Shown in pieces: positions 9,039 to 18,255 of a stretch of 64,000 nucleotides of DNA. The notes below the pieces were generated by a model. It did no database searches, was not told the origin of the DNA, and was given only the letters and a program-made list of their open reading frames with translations. A program made the position numbers and the translations under genes. Source of the stretch: Sulfuriferula multivorans (lineage in GTDB: Bacteria > Pseudomonadota > Gammaproteobacteria > Burkholderiales > Sulfuriferulaceae); assembly GCF_003851125.1 (NCBI RefSeq), contig NZ_BGOW01000014.1, positions 1-64,000 on the forward strand. The letters run 5' to 3'. Each line of letters begins with the position of its first letter. Position 1 is the stretch's first letter.

Positions 9039-9644
9039 TTAGCGGCGGGGTCCAGTCAGCTCGATAAAGCGCGCTTTGTCTGTAGCAAATCTGGCCCGGG
9101 TATCGGCCATTTCCTTGTTTTTTTGCGCAATCGCGCTTTCCAGCAGAGCAATTTCCCGCGCGTTGGCATCATGGCCTTCTGTGATGCGTACCGGGATGCG
9201 GTGCTTGCCCTGCGTTTTTAACGTGATTTGCTGATCGATCTGGGCTTGCTGGGCACGCAGTTGGCTTAATTGATTTTGGCTGTTCTGGATGGACAGCTTG
9301 ACCAACTCCAGGCTGCGGTCACGCGCCAGATCGATATCCGCGGCAGAGGTATAGGTATTCAACAGCGCAGTGTCACGCCGTTTCTGTTCGGTTTTGGCTT
9401 GCAATTCCTGTTGCTGGCGCACTTGCTCGGCGGCGCGCAATTGTTGTTGCTCCGGTGTCATCGCACCGGCATTCTGTTTGATCGTCAGACCCTGTTTATC
9501 CAGTTCTACATTGGCACGCCCGGTGGCCTGTTGCGGCAAGGTATCGCCGTAATGCGTACGGCCTTGCGCATCCACCCATTTATACATGGCAGCCTGTGCG
9601 GGGAGTGCCAACCCAAAAATCATCATGCAAAGCAAAGCGCGCAT
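9039..9644 (-). CDS. secreted DUF4124 domain protein
   Basis: A signal peptide (MRALLCMMIFGLALPAQA) is followed by the DUF4124 motif AMYKWVDAQGRTHYGDTLP. A long coiled-coil-prone region rich in Gln, Arg and Ala (about 65-195) fills the rest of the 201 residues. DUF4124 proteins are common envelope proteins of unknown role in beta- and gammaproteobacteria. It lies 11 bp downstream of pyrE on the same strand. Confidence 0.8.
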   Translation of the reverse strand: MRALLCMMIFGLALPAQAAMYKWVDAQGRTHYGDTLPQQATGRANVELDKQGLTIKQNAGAMTPEQQQLRAAEQVRQQQELQAKTEQKRRDTALLNTYTSAADIDLARDRSLELVKLSIQNSQNQLSQLRAQQAQIDQQITLKTQGKHRIPVRITEGHDANAREIALLESAIAQKNKEMADTRARFATDKARFIELTGPRR

Positions 9645-9655
9645 TTTTTATTCTC

Positions 9656-10297
9656 TTAAGTCACACCGTAAACTTCCCGGTAACGGGCCACTGCCTGCAA
9701 ATTCTGTTCCATGTTCGGGTGATCATGCAAATACGCCAGCAGGTCGCCGAGGCTGGCAATGGCGAATACCGGGATGCCGTATTGCGCTTGCACTTCCTGC
9801 ACCGCCGACAAAGTCCCTTGACCGCGTTCCATGCGATCCAGCGCGATGACTACACCAGCCGGGGTGGCGCCATGACTGCGAATCAGCTCCACCGACTCGC
9901 GCACCGAAGTGCCTGCCGAGATCACGTCGTCAATAATCAGCACCCGTCCGTGCAGCGGCGCACCGACGATGGTACCGCCCTCTCCATGGTCCTTGGCTTC
10001 TTTGCGGTTGAAACTGTACGGCACTTTCTGCCCCTGTGCGGCCAGTGCGACGACCGTGGTCGCTGCCAGCGGAATGCCTTTATATGCGGGCCCGAACAGC
10101 ACATCGAATTTGATTCCGGCAACGCGTATCGCTTTCGCGTAAAATTCGCCAAGCTGTTTCAAGGCCATGCCATCGGCAAATAGCCCGGCATTAAAGAAAT
10201 AGGGACTGATGCGCCCGGCCTTGGTCTTGAATTCGCCGAAGCACAATACGTTTTGTTCAATGGCGAAAGATAGGAACGCTTGTCTGAAATCGGACAT
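9656..10297 (-). CDS. pyrE: orotate phosphoribosyltransferase
   Basis: PyrE joins orotate to PRPP to make orotidine 5'-phosphate in UMP synthesis. The PRPP-binding motif reads [17 protein letters not shown], and the lysine-containing segments [15 protein letters not shown] and [11 protein letters not shown] are present. 213 residues is the normal length. It is transcribed divergently from xth, leaving a 33-bp shared start region; pyrE next to an exonuclease III gene is a familiar proteobacterial pairing. Confidence 0.96.
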   Translation of the reverse strand: MSDFRQAFLSFAIEQNVLCFGEFKTKAGRISPYFFNAGLFADGMALKQLGEFYAKAIRVAGIKFDVLFGPAYKGIPLAATTVVALAAQGQKVPYSFNRKEAKDHGEGGTIVGAPLHGRVLIIDDVISAGTSVRESVELIRSHGATPAGVVIALDRMERGQGTLSAVQEVQAQYGIPVFAIASLGDLLAYLHDHPNMEQNLQAVARYREVYGVT

Positions 10298-10330
10298 GAT
10301 TAGGGCTCGTTAATTCTGGAAAATAAACAC

Positions 10331-11110
10331 GTGCGCATTATAACCGCCAACCTCAACGGGATTCGCTCTGCCAGCAGCAAGGGCTTCTTCGACTGGCTTG
10401 CCACGCAAAACGCCGACGTGGTGTGCGTGCAGGAACTGAAAGCACAGATGACCGACATGCGTCGTGAAATGCTCCAGCCAGACGGCTTCTTCGGTTACTT
10501 CCATTATGCGGAAAAAAAGGGCTATAGCGGTGTAGGCATCTACGCCAAAAAGCAGCCGGATGCGGTAATCGAAGGATTGGGCATTGCCGACATCGACGCG
10601 GAAGGGCGCTACATTGAAGCGCAATTCGGCAATCTGAGCGTGATTTCGCTGTACCTGCCGTCCGGCTCCAGCTCAGATGAGCGTCAACAGGTCAAATTCA
10701 GCTTCCTGGAGCGGTTCTACCCGCGCCTGGCTGAACTTAAAAATTGCGGGCGCGAAGTGATTCTGTGCGGTGACTGGAACATCGCCCACAAGGAAATCGA
10801 CCTGAAAAACTGGAAATCCAACCAGAAAAATTCCGGATTTTTGCCTGAAGAGCGCGCCTGGATGAGCAAGGTTCAGGATGAACTCGGTTTTGTGGATGTG
10901 CATCGTATGCTCTGCCCGGATGCCACCGGTGACGCCTACACCTGGTGGAGCAACCGCGGCCAGGCCTGGGCCAACAACGTCGGCTGGCGCATTGATTACC
11001 AGATTGCCACGCCCGGCATTGCGGCGCAGGCGCGCGCCGCGAGCGTGTATAAGGGCGCGCGTTTTTCCGACCACGCTCCCCTCATCATCGACTACGCATC
11101 CTCGCAATGA
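10331..11110 (+). CDS. xth: exodeoxyribonuclease III
   Basis: An ExoIII/APE1-type AP endonuclease and 3'-5' exonuclease acting in base-excision repair. Motifs visible: ITANLNGIRSA with the active-site Asn, VCVQELKAQ with the metal-binding Glu, CGDWNIAHKEID with the Asp/Asn pair, and SDHAPLIIDY with the catalytic His. GTG is the start codon, giving 259 residues. The stop overlaps the following ampG-like start by four bases. Confidence 0.94.
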   Translation: MRIITANLNGIRSASSKGFFDWLATQNADVVCVQELKAQMTDMRREMLQPDGFFGYFHYAEKKGYSGVGIYAKKQPDAVIEGLGIADIDAEGRYIEAQFGNLSVISLYLPSGSSSDERQQVKFSFLERFYPRLAELKNCGREVILCGDWNIAHKEIDLKNWKSNQKNSGFLPEERAWMSKVQDELGFVDVHRMLCPDATGDAYTWWSNRGQAWANNVGWRIDYQIATPGIAAQARAASVYKGARFSDHAPLIIDYASSQ

Positions 11111-12360
11111 CTCAGCAGGTAGCGAAGCCCAGTTGGCAGGAAACGCTCAAATCCATTTTTAGCGGCCGCATGCTGGTGGCGCTGGTGATGGGGTTTACCT
11201 CGGGGCTGCCGCTGTTGCTCACCGGTTCGGTATTGCAGGCGTGGCTGAAGGATTCCGGAGTGAGTTTGGCTGCGATCGGCGCGGCGTCGCTGATCGGGCT
11301 GCCGTATACGCTGAAATTCCTGTGGGCGCCGCTGTTCGATCGTTTCACCCTGCCGCTATTCGGGCGGCGGCGCGGCTGGTTGCTGCTGATGCAGATAATT
11401 CTGGCGGCGGCACTGGTGGGATTGAGCTGGTCCAATCCGGCGACTAATCTGTGGGGCGTCGCTCTGGCAGCGCTGCTGGTGACGTTCTTTTCCGCCTCGC
11501 AGGACATCGTTGTCGACGCCTACCGGCGCGAAAGCCTGCAGGACGCGGAACTGGGTTTCGGATCGGCGCTGTTCGTCAACGGTTATCGCATCGGTATGCT
11601 GCTGGCGGGCGGCGGCGGACTGATTCTGGCCGACCTGCTGAGCTTCCCGGTGATGTACCAACTCATGGCGGCGTTCATGGGGGTGGGCATCATCACCACG
11701 CTACTGGCGCGCGAACCGGCGCTGGCTCCCGGCGCGCCGCGCACGCTGAAAAGTGCAGTTATCGAACCCTTCGTGGAATTTTTCAAGCGCGAGGAAGCGT
11801 GGCTGATCCTCGCCTTTATCCTGTTCTACAAGCTCGGCGACACCCTCGCTACCGCCATTTCCACGCCGTTTTATCTGGATCTCGGCTTCACCAAAACCGA
11901 GATCGGCGCGGTGGTCAAACTGTTCGGCTTCTGGGCCACCATCCTCGGCGGCACGTTGGGCGGCATCTGGATATTGCGTATGGGTATGTACCGGGCATTG
12001 TGGACGTTCGGCATCCTGCAAATGCTGTCCACTTTCGGCTTTGTCCTGCTGGCACACCTGGGCCCTCACCTTTCCGGGCTGGCGGCGGTGGTCGCGGTGG
12101 AGAATTTCACCGGCGGGCTGGGTACGGCGGCGTTTGTCGGTTTCATGGGGGCGATGACCGACAAACGGTTCACTGCCACCCAGTACGCGCTGCTGTCCAG
12201 CCTGATGGGCGTGCCGCGGGTGATCCTGTCCGCTCCGACCGGGTGGATGGCGGAAACCATGGGCTGGACGCTGTTTTTCCTGACCTGCACGCTCATGGCA
12301 CTACCGGGTTTGTGGTTGTTGCGCCGCTTTAAAGGATGGACGGAGCCAGCCAGTGCCTGA
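11107..12360 (+). CDS. ampG: AmpG-family muropeptide/MFS transporter
   Basis: AmpG permeases import anhydro-muropeptides from peptidoglycan turnover for recycling. The 417-residue protein has about 12 hydrophobic helices and the family pattern MGFTSGLPLLLTGSVLQAWL, LPYTLKFLWAPLFDR and SASQDIVVDAYRRE near the N terminus. The start overlaps the xth stop (ATGA), suggesting coupled translation. AmpG proteins in E. coli are somewhat longer (about 490), so this is the shorter 12-helix class. Confidence 0.88.
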   Translation: MTQQVAKPSWQETLKSIFSGRMLVALVMGFTSGLPLLLTGSVLQAWLKDSGVSLAAIGAASLIGLPYTLKFLWAPLFDRFTLPLFGRRRGWLLLMQIILAAALVGLSWSNPATNLWGVALAALLVTFFSASQDIVVDAYRRESLQDAELGFGSALFVNGYRIGMLLAGGGGLILADLLSFPVMYQLMAAFMGVGIITTLLAREPALAPGAPRTLKSAVIEPFVEFFKREEAWLILAFILFYKLGDTLATAISTPFYLDLGFTKTEIGAVVKLFGFWATILGGTLGGIWILRMGMYRALWTFGILQMLSTFGFVLLAHLGPHLSGLAAVVAVENFTGGLGTAAFVGFMGAMTDKRFTATQYALLSSLMGVPRVILSAPTGWMAETMGWTLFFLTCTLMALPGLWLLRRFKGWTEPASA

Positions 12361-13024
12361 GATTTCCTACGTCTCGGTATTCCTGGTCGGCCTGCTGGGC
12401 GGGGTGCACTGCGTGGGCATGTGCGGCGGCATTGTCACCGCGCTGTCGCTGTCTTCGACCACGCGCCGCCCCGCACTGCCCATGCTGCTGGCTTACAATT
12501 TCGGGCGCATCACCAGCTATGCGCTGGCCGGAGCGATTGTCGGAGCAATCGGGGCAAGCACTCTGTTGCTGGAGAGATTCGTGCCCGCCGAGCGCGTACT
12601 GTATGGCGTTGCCAATATCATGCTGATCCTGCTGGGACTGTATCTGGCGGGGTTGTCGCGCGCAGTGCTGGCGCTGGAACGGGTGGGCAGCGTGGTGTGG
12701 GCACGGCTGCAACCGCTGATGAAACGCTTCATCCCGGTGCGTACCCTGCCGCAGGCATTTTTTACCGGCGCCGTGTGGGGCTGGTTGCCGTGCGGATTGG
12801 TGTATTCGGTGCTGATCTCGGCGCTGGCCACCGCCAGTGCCGCACACGGCGCGCTGTTGATGCTGGCGTTTGGCGCGGGGACCTTGCCCAATCTCTTGGC
12901 GATGGGGTTGTTCGCCCAGCGTCTGCAAACACTCACCCGCAAGCCGGGCGTGCGGCTGGCAGCCGGACTGCTGGTAGCGGCCTTTGGCGTGTGGGGATTA
13001 ACCCGGTTGATTTTATATGTCTGA
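12353..13024 (+). CDS. TauE/SafE-like (UreH-type) membrane protein
   Basis: A 223-residue polytopic protein with the family signature GLLGGVHCVGMCGGI near residue 15-25 and a second conserved half containing GWLPCGLVYSVL and FGAGTLPNLL. Relatives are annotated as sulfite exporter TauE/SafE family or UreH-like proteins, and the Cys/His motif suggests metal or thiol handling. The substrate cannot be told from sequence. The GTG start overlaps the ampG end by eight bases, and rsmB starts before this gene ends, so all three are probably co-translated. Confidence 0.78.
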   Translation: MPEISYVSVFLVGLLGGVHCVGMCGGIVTALSLSSTTRRPALPMLLAYNFGRITSYALAGAIVGAIGASTLLLERFVPAERVLYGVANIMLILLGLYLAGLSRAVLALERVGSVVWARLQPLMKRFIPVRTLPQAFFTGAVWGWLPCGLVYSVLISALATASAAHGALLMLAFGAGTLPNLLAMGLFAQRLQTLTRKPGVRLAAGLLVAAFGVWGLTRLILYV

Positions 13025-14294
13025 ACCTATCCATCAACCACCGTTGCGCCAGTTATTGAAACGCGCCGCCTATGCTGTGGACGCCGTGGTGCACAAAGGC
13101 CAGAACCTCAATCGCGTGTTGGCGCAGCAGCCTGTTGAGGGACGCGCCACCGTACAGGACATCTGCTACGGCAGTTTGCGCGAGTATGCGTTGCTGGCGG
13201 CGCTGCGCGATGCGCTGCTGAGTAATCCGCTCAAGGACAGCCTGATCGCCGCGCTGCTGGTGGTGGGGTTGCGTCAGCTGCGCGTCCGCCCGGATGCGAC
13301 GCATACCGTGGTCAACGAAGCCGTGGAAGCCGCCGCCGCGATCCAGCCGTGGGCGCGCGGGCTGGTCAATGGCGTTTTGCGCAATTACCTGCGCCAGGCC
13401 GATGCGTTGAGTGCCGCGGTGATCCGGAAGGAAAGCGTGCGCTGGAATTACCCGCAGTGGTGGATAGACAAGCTGCGCGTCGCCTACCCGGAACACTGGC
13501 AAGCGGCACTCACAGCGGGCAACCAGCATGCGCCGATGACGCTGCGGGTGAATCAGCACCATGGCAGTGCCGCGACGTACCTGGAATTGCTGCGCGATGC
13601 GGGGGTGGAAGCCACGCAAACCGGCGCATTTGCATTGCAACTGGTGCAGCCGGTTGCGGTGGCGCAACTGCCAGGCTTTGCGTCCGGACGGGTGTCGGTA
13701 CAGGATGCCGGCGCGCAGCTGGCTGCGCCGCTGCTGGATTTGCACGACGGCCTGCGCGTGCTGGATGCCTGTGCTGCACCGGGGGGCAAGACCGGACATA
13801 TTCTGGAAACTGCCGATGTGGCGCTCACCGCGCTGGATTCCGACATGGCTCGCCTGGAGCGCGTGCGCGAAAATCTCGATCGCCTGCAGCTCAAGGCCAC
13901 GCTTGCCTGTGGCGATGCCGCTCAGCCCGACACCTGGTGGGATGGTCAACCGTTCGACCGTATCCTCGCCGACGTACCCTGCTCGGCATCGGGCGTGGTG
14001 CGCCGTCACCCGGACATCAAATGGCTGCGGCGCCCGGACGATATTGCGCATTTTGCGGCACAGCAAGCCGCCATGCTGCCTGCGCTCTGGCGGTGCCTGG
14101 CGCACGGTGGTAAATTGCTGTACGCAACCTGTTCCATTTTCCCTGAAGAAAATCAGCGCCAGGTGGACGCCTTTCTTGACCGGCATGATGATGCAAGCCA
14201 GCTGGATCTGGAAGGTGAATGGATCAACCCCGGTCAGCTGCTACCCGATGAACAACACGATGGTTTTTTTTATGCGCTGCTTGCCAAGAACTAG
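13017..14294 (+). CDS. rsmB: 16S rRNA (cytosine-967-C5)-methyltransferase
   Basis: RsmB methylates C967 of 16S rRNA. An N-terminal NusB-like RNA-binding domain (about 8-140) precedes a Rossmann SAM domain with VLDACAAPGGKTGHIL. The catalytic cysteines lie in DVPCSASGVVRRHPDIKW and YATCSIFPEENQ, and QDAGAQLAAPLLD is the substrate-side motif. 425 residues is standard. It heads the chain rsmB-DUF4390-ntrY-ntrX-trkA-trkH. Confidence 0.95.
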   Translation: MSEPIHQPPLRQLLKRAAYAVDAVVHKGQNLNRVLAQQPVEGRATVQDICYGSLREYALLAALRDALLSNPLKDSLIAALLVVGLRQLRVRPDATHTVVNEAVEAAAAIQPWARGLVNGVLRNYLRQADALSAAVIRKESVRWNYPQWWIDKLRVAYPEHWQAALTAGNQHAPMTLRVNQHHGSAATYLELLRDAGVEATQTGAFALQLVQPVAVAQLPGFASGRVSVQDAGAQLAAPLLDLHDGLRVLDACAAPGGKTGHILETADVALTALDSDMARLERVRENLDRLQLKATLACGDAAQPDTWWDGQPFDRILADVPCSASGVVRRHPDIKWLRRPDDIAHFAAQQAAMLPALWRCLAHGGKLLYATCSIFPEENQRQVDAFLDRHDDASQLDLEGEWINPGQLLPDEQHDGFFYALLAKN

Positions 14295-14850
14295 CTGGTT
14301 GGCGCTGCTGATGCTGGCGCTATTCATGCAACTCATACTGTTCGCTCCTGCCGGACGCGCGGCGAGCGAGGGTATCCATATCAAATCCGCAGAACTCAAG
14401 CTGATGGATGAGGTATATCAACTTAATGCACATTTGACCATCATGCTGGGCCCCACCCTGGAGGAGGCTGTCAAAAAAGGCCTTGCGCTTAACTTCATTA
14501 CCGAATTCCAATTGCATCGTCAACGCTGGTACTGGTTCAACGAAGAAATCGCCAAAGTCACTCGCAATACCCGGCTCACCTATAATCCGCTGTTGCGCCA
14601 GTACTTGCTGAGCGAGGGTTCGCAGCAGCTTAGTTTTGATACGCTCGAAGATGCGCTCGCAGCATTGGGGGAAATCAGCGCCTGGCCCGTGCTGGATCGG
14701 CGTTTGCTCTACAAGCGCTACAGTTATGTGGCCACTCTGAGCATGCGCATGGATGTGTCGCAACTGCCCAAACCGCTGCAAATCAATGCCATCAGTTCGC
14801 GTAAATGGGATCTTGAATCTGCTCCGTTTGAATGGGGTATGTCGCCGTGA
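14272..14850 (+). CDS. DUF4390 secreted protein
   Basis: The frame overlaps the end of rsmB. ATG codons at 14248, 14260 and 14272 are possible; 14272 is chosen because it gives a standard signal peptide (MRCLPRTSWLALLMLALFMQ with cleavage near AGRAAS). The mature part matches the DUF4390 pattern, with IKSAELKLMDEVYQLNA, RQRWYWFNEEIA and WDLESAPFEWGM. Such genes regularly sit between rsmB and ntrY in betaproteobacteria. The role is unknown. 192 residues. Confidence 0.8.
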   Translation: MRCLPRTSWLALLMLALFMQLILFAPAGRAASEGIHIKSAELKLMDEVYQLNAHLTIMLGPTLEEAVKKGLALNFITEFQLHRQRWYWFNEEIAKVTRNTRLTYNPLLRQYLLSEGSQQLSFDTLEDALAALGEISAWPVLDRRLLYKRYSYVATLSMRMDVSQLPKPLQINAISSRKWDLESAPFEWGMSP

Positions 14851-14860
14851 GCAGAAGTAG

Positions 14861-16993
14861 ATGAAGTATCTGGTACTGCTTGGGTTCGGCATTGGTGCCG
14901 TACTGGTTTATCTGCTGTCCAGCGCAAGCGCGAATACCGAACTGTTCGCACGCAATTTCCCCTATCTGCTGGCGGTAACCGGTGCGCTGGTAACGGCGTT
15001 GCTGGTGCTGGTGGGCTATCAGATCATCCAGCTGCGCCACAAGATCAAACACGGCGTGTTTGGTGCCAAGCTCACCGTGCGCTTGATGCTGGTATTTGGC
15101 TTGATGGCGCTGTTGCCGGGCGCCGTCGTGTATGGCGTATCGGTGCAGTTTCTGTCCAAGAGCATCGAATCCTGGTTCGATGTGCGCGTGGATAATGCCC
15201 TGGGCAGCGGTCTCAATCTGGGGCAGGCGGTGCTCGACAACCTGCAGCGCGAACTCACCAAAAAAGCCGAATCCATGGCGCTGGCGCTGGCTGATCAGCC
15301 ACCCGCCGCGCATATCCATTTGCTGAATACCCTGCGCGAGCAGTCCGGGGTACAGGAGGCCACCTTGTTTAGCGAACGGGGCAAAATCATCGCCTTTGCC
15401 GGTAACGAGCGCGCCGGAATGTTGCCGATGATACCCGGCAATACCATCCTGTGGCAGGTGCGCCAGCAACAGCCCTACTCGCGCATCGAATCCATTCCCA
15501 ATCGCGGCCTGTTGGTGCGCGTGGTGGTGCCGGTCAATTTGCTGTCGTTCACCGAAAATATTCGCGTGCTGCAGCTGATGCAGCCGGTGCCACCAAAACT
15601 GGCCAAGGATGCCGAAGCCGTGCGCACGGCATATCAGGATTATCAGGAGTTATCGCTGTCGCGGTTGGGTTTGAAACGCCTGTATGGCTTGACGCTGACG
15701 CTCATCATGCTGCTGGCGCTGCTGGTAATGATAGCGCTGGCATTTCTTATCAGCGAGCAGATGGCCGCACCGTTGCGCGCTTTGGCCAAGGGCACGCGCG
15801 CTGTTGCCAAAGGGGATTTTACCCAGATGCATCCGGTGCATAGCCGCGACGAGCTGGGCATCCTGACCCAGTCGTTTAATCGCATGACGCGGCAACTGGC
15901 CGAGGCCCGCAATGCCGCCGAAGTTAGCCGCGAGCAGATCGAAAAATCGCACGCCTATCTGGAAAACATACTCGCCAACCTGACCTCGGGCGTGGTTGCA
16001 TTCGACGAGCAATTGCAGGTGCGCAGCATCAACCCGCTGGCCGAGCAGATACTTGACGTGACGGCTGGCACGTTGCGGGGCGCGCAACTTTATCAATGGG
16101 GCAGCCGGGCGCCCGCACTGGCCGAATTCGCCGGGGAGATCGCCGCACAGTTCAAGCTGCATGGCGACATCAGCTGGCGCCAGCAGATTGAATATGGTGC
16201 AGATGGCAACAAGCGTACTTTGCTGGTTCATGGCACCCATCTCCCAAGCGGGGTGGATAACGGTTATGTGCTGGTATTCGACGACATTACCCACCTGATC
16301 AAAGCGCAGCGTGATGCGGCCTGGGGCGAAGTGGCGCGGCGCCTGGCGCACGAGATCAAAAATCCGCTGACACCGATTCAGCTCTCGGCCGAGCGCATCC
16401 AGCACAAGTTTGCCAGCAAGCTTGATGCCGCTGATGCCGAAACGCTGACACGCTCGACCCAGACCATCGTCAACCAGGTATCGGCGATGAAAGAAATGGT
16501 CAATGCTTTCGCTGAATACGCGCGCACCCCGACCGTGCAACTGGAGGCAATTGAACTCAATGCACTGGTGCGTGAAGTGCTGAGCATGTACGAGCCTGGC
16601 CCGGGTATGGTGCTTAATTTGGCCGCGGATTTGCCGCAAGTGCTGGGGGATCGCAAGCTGTTGCGCCAGGTCATTCATAATTTGCTGCAGAACGCCCAGG
16701 ATGCGCTGGCCGATTCACACGATCCACACATTGTGTTGACGACTACGCAGAGCGAAAGCGGCGTCCAATTCAGTATTGCGGATAATGGACCGGGTTTCCC
16801 GCCCGCTCTCATGGAGCGCCTGTTTGAGCCCTACGCCACCACCAAACCCAAGGGAACCGGCCTGGGCTTGGCCATCGTCAAGAAAATCATCGAGGAACAT
16901 CACGGCATGATCCGTATTGAGAACATCAAACCGCACGGCGCCAGCGTCTGTATTCGCTTGCCCGTCGCGCCTATCCTGGAGACCAGCGTATGA
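14861..16993 (+). CDS. ntrY: NtrY-type sensor histidine kinase
   Basis: A 710-residue membrane kinase. Several N-terminal transmembrane segments (about 1-85) flank an extracytoplasmic region, and a further helix near 270-295 leads into a HAMP domain. A PAS domain (YLENILANLTSGVVAFDEQL) and a HisKA domain with AHEIKNPLTPIQLSAERI follow, then an HATPase domain with ADNGPGFPP and KPKGTGLGLAIV. NtrY pairs with NtrX; the systems respond to nitrogen or redox state. It overlaps the ntrX start by four bases. Confidence 0.92.
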   Translation: MKYLVLLGFGIGAVLVYLLSSASANTELFARNFPYLLAVTGALVTALLVLVGYQIIQLRHKIKHGVFGAKLTVRLMLVFGLMALLPGAVVYGVSVQFLSKSIESWFDVRVDNALGSGLNLGQAVLDNLQRELTKKAESMALALADQPPAAHIHLLNTLREQSGVQEATLFSERGKIIAFAGNERAGMLPMIPGNTILWQVRQQQPYSRIESIPNRGLLVRVVVPVNLLSFTENIRVLQLMQPVPPKLAKDAEAVRTAYQDYQELSLSRLGLKRLYGLTLTLIMLLALLVMIALAFLISEQMAAPLRALAKGTRAVAKGDFTQMHPVHSRDELGILTQSFNRMTRQLAEARNAAEVSREQIEKSHAYLENILANLTSGVVAFDEQLQVRSINPLAEQILDVTAGTLRGAQLYQWGSRAPALAEFAGEIAAQFKLHGDISWRQQIEYGADGNKRTLLVHGTHLPSGVDNGYVLVFDDITHLIKAQRDAAWGEVARRLAHEIKNPLTPIQLSAERIQHKFASKLDAADAETLTRSTQTIVNQVSAMKEMVNAFAEYARTPTVQLEAIELNALVREVLSMYEPGPGMVLNLAADLPQVLGDRKLLRQVIHNLLQNAQDALADSHDPHIVLTTTQSESGVQFSIADNGPGFPPALMERLFEPYATTKPKGTGLGLAIVKKIIEEHHGMIRIENIKPHGASVCIRLPVAPILETSV

Positions 16994-18255
16994 GCGGTCA
17001 AATTTTGGTAGTGGACGACGAGCCGGGGATTCGTGAACTGCTTTCGGAAATCCTTACCGACGAAGGCTACGACATCAGTCTGGCGGAAAATGCCGGCGCC
17101 GCGCGCGCATTGCGTCACAAAGCGCGGCCCGATCTGGTGCTGCTGGATATCTGGATGCCCGATACCGACGGCATTACCCTGCTCAAGGAGTGGGCAGGCA
17201 ACGGTCAGCTCACCATGCCGGTGGTGATGATGTCCGGCCACGGCACCATTGATACCGCTGTCGAAGCCACGCGCCTGGGCGCGGCGGACTTTCTGGAAAA
17301 GCCCATTGCGCTGCATAAATTACTGTCCACCATCAAGCGTGTGCTCAAGCCCGGCGAAGCGCGCGCCCAGCCCAGCATGAGCCTGGCGGGGCTGGGGCGG
17401 GGTGCGCTGATCCAGCATCTGAAAGAACAGCTTAGCCGTATCGCCAACCTGAAGACTCCGGTGTTGCTGCTGGCCGAGCCGGGCAGCGGAGCGCGTATCT
17501 GCGCGCGTTTTTTGCAACCTGCCAACAGCAACTGGGTTGAGCTGGACGACACCAGCCGCCTGGTGGATGCGCCGCTGGATTTGCTGCAACAGGCGCGCGA
17601 TGGGGTGCTGTACATTCCGGAAGTCGCCAACCTTGGCAAGCTCGCGCAAAAAGGTCTGGCGCTGGCGCTGGAACGCGCGGAAAAGCATAACGTACGGGTG
17701 ATATGCGTAAGCAGCGACGACCTGTCGCGCTGTGCTGCCGAGGGTGAATTCGATAGCCGCCTGTATTACGCGCTGGGTGCACTCACCATCCGCGTGCCCA
17801 GTCTGCACGAGCACCGTGAAGACATTCCCGACATTGCTGCCTACATGCTGGCACAGCTGGTGGAAGCCAACCAGCTGCCGCCGCGCCGGTTTGGCACCGC
17901 CGCATTGAATGCACTGCGCAACGCCGACTGGCCGGGTAATCTGCCGCAACTGGATAATATTGTTCATACCCTGCTGATGACCGCTGACGCTGACGAAATC
18001 AGCGCCGAAGCCGTACAGCATGCGCTGCGCCCGTTGGCGCCGCGCACTTCGCCACCGGCAGCGGTGGAGGTCGCGATAGAGCTGCCACTGCGCGAGGCGC
18101 GCGATGCTTTTGAGCGCAGTTATTTCGAGCGTCTGATTGCGCAGGAAGAAGGCAACATGAGCCGCGTTGCGGAGCATGCCGGGGTGGAGCGTACCCATCT
18201 GTACCGGAAGTTAAAACAACTCGGCATCAAGCCCGGCAAAAAGGTCGGTCTTTGA
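16990..18255 (+). CDS. ntrX: NtrX-type response regulator with degenerate AAA+ domain
   Basis: The receiver domain is intact: acidic pair in VVDDEPG, phospho-acceptor Asp53 in LLDIWMPDTDG, Lys104 in FLEKP. The Fis-type helix-turn-helix (about 380-415, GNMSRVAEHAGVERTHLYRK) is also intact. The central AAA+ domain is not. The Walker A position reads AEPGSGAR (162-169) without lysine, the Walker B position reads GVLYIPEV with Pro in place of Asp, and no GAFTGA loop is present. Sensor-side remnants (RLYYALGALTIRVPSLHEHREDIP, split) remain. It therefore probably cannot hydrolyse ATP or open sigma-54 promoters, and more likely works as a plain DNA-binding regulator. 421 residues. Confidence 0.88.
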   Translation: MSGQILVVDDEPGIRELLSEILTDEGYDISLAENAGAARALRHKARPDLVLLDIWMPDTDGITLLKEWAGNGQLTMPVVMMSGHGTIDTAVEATRLGAADFLEKPIALHKLLSTIKRVLKPGEARAQPSMSLAGLGRGALIQHLKEQLSRIANLKTPVLLLAEPGSGARICARFLQPANSNWVELDDTSRLVDAPLDLLQQARDGVLYIPEVANLGKLAQKGLALALERAEKHNVRVICVSSDDLSRCAAEGEFDSRLYYALGALTIRVPSLHEHREDIPDIAAYMLAQLVEANQLPPRRFGTAALNALRNADWPGNLPQLDNIVHTLLMTADADEISAEAVQHALRPLAPRTSPPAAVEVAIELPLREARDAFERSYFERLIAQEEGNMSRVAEHAGVERTHLYRKLKQLGIKPGKKVGL

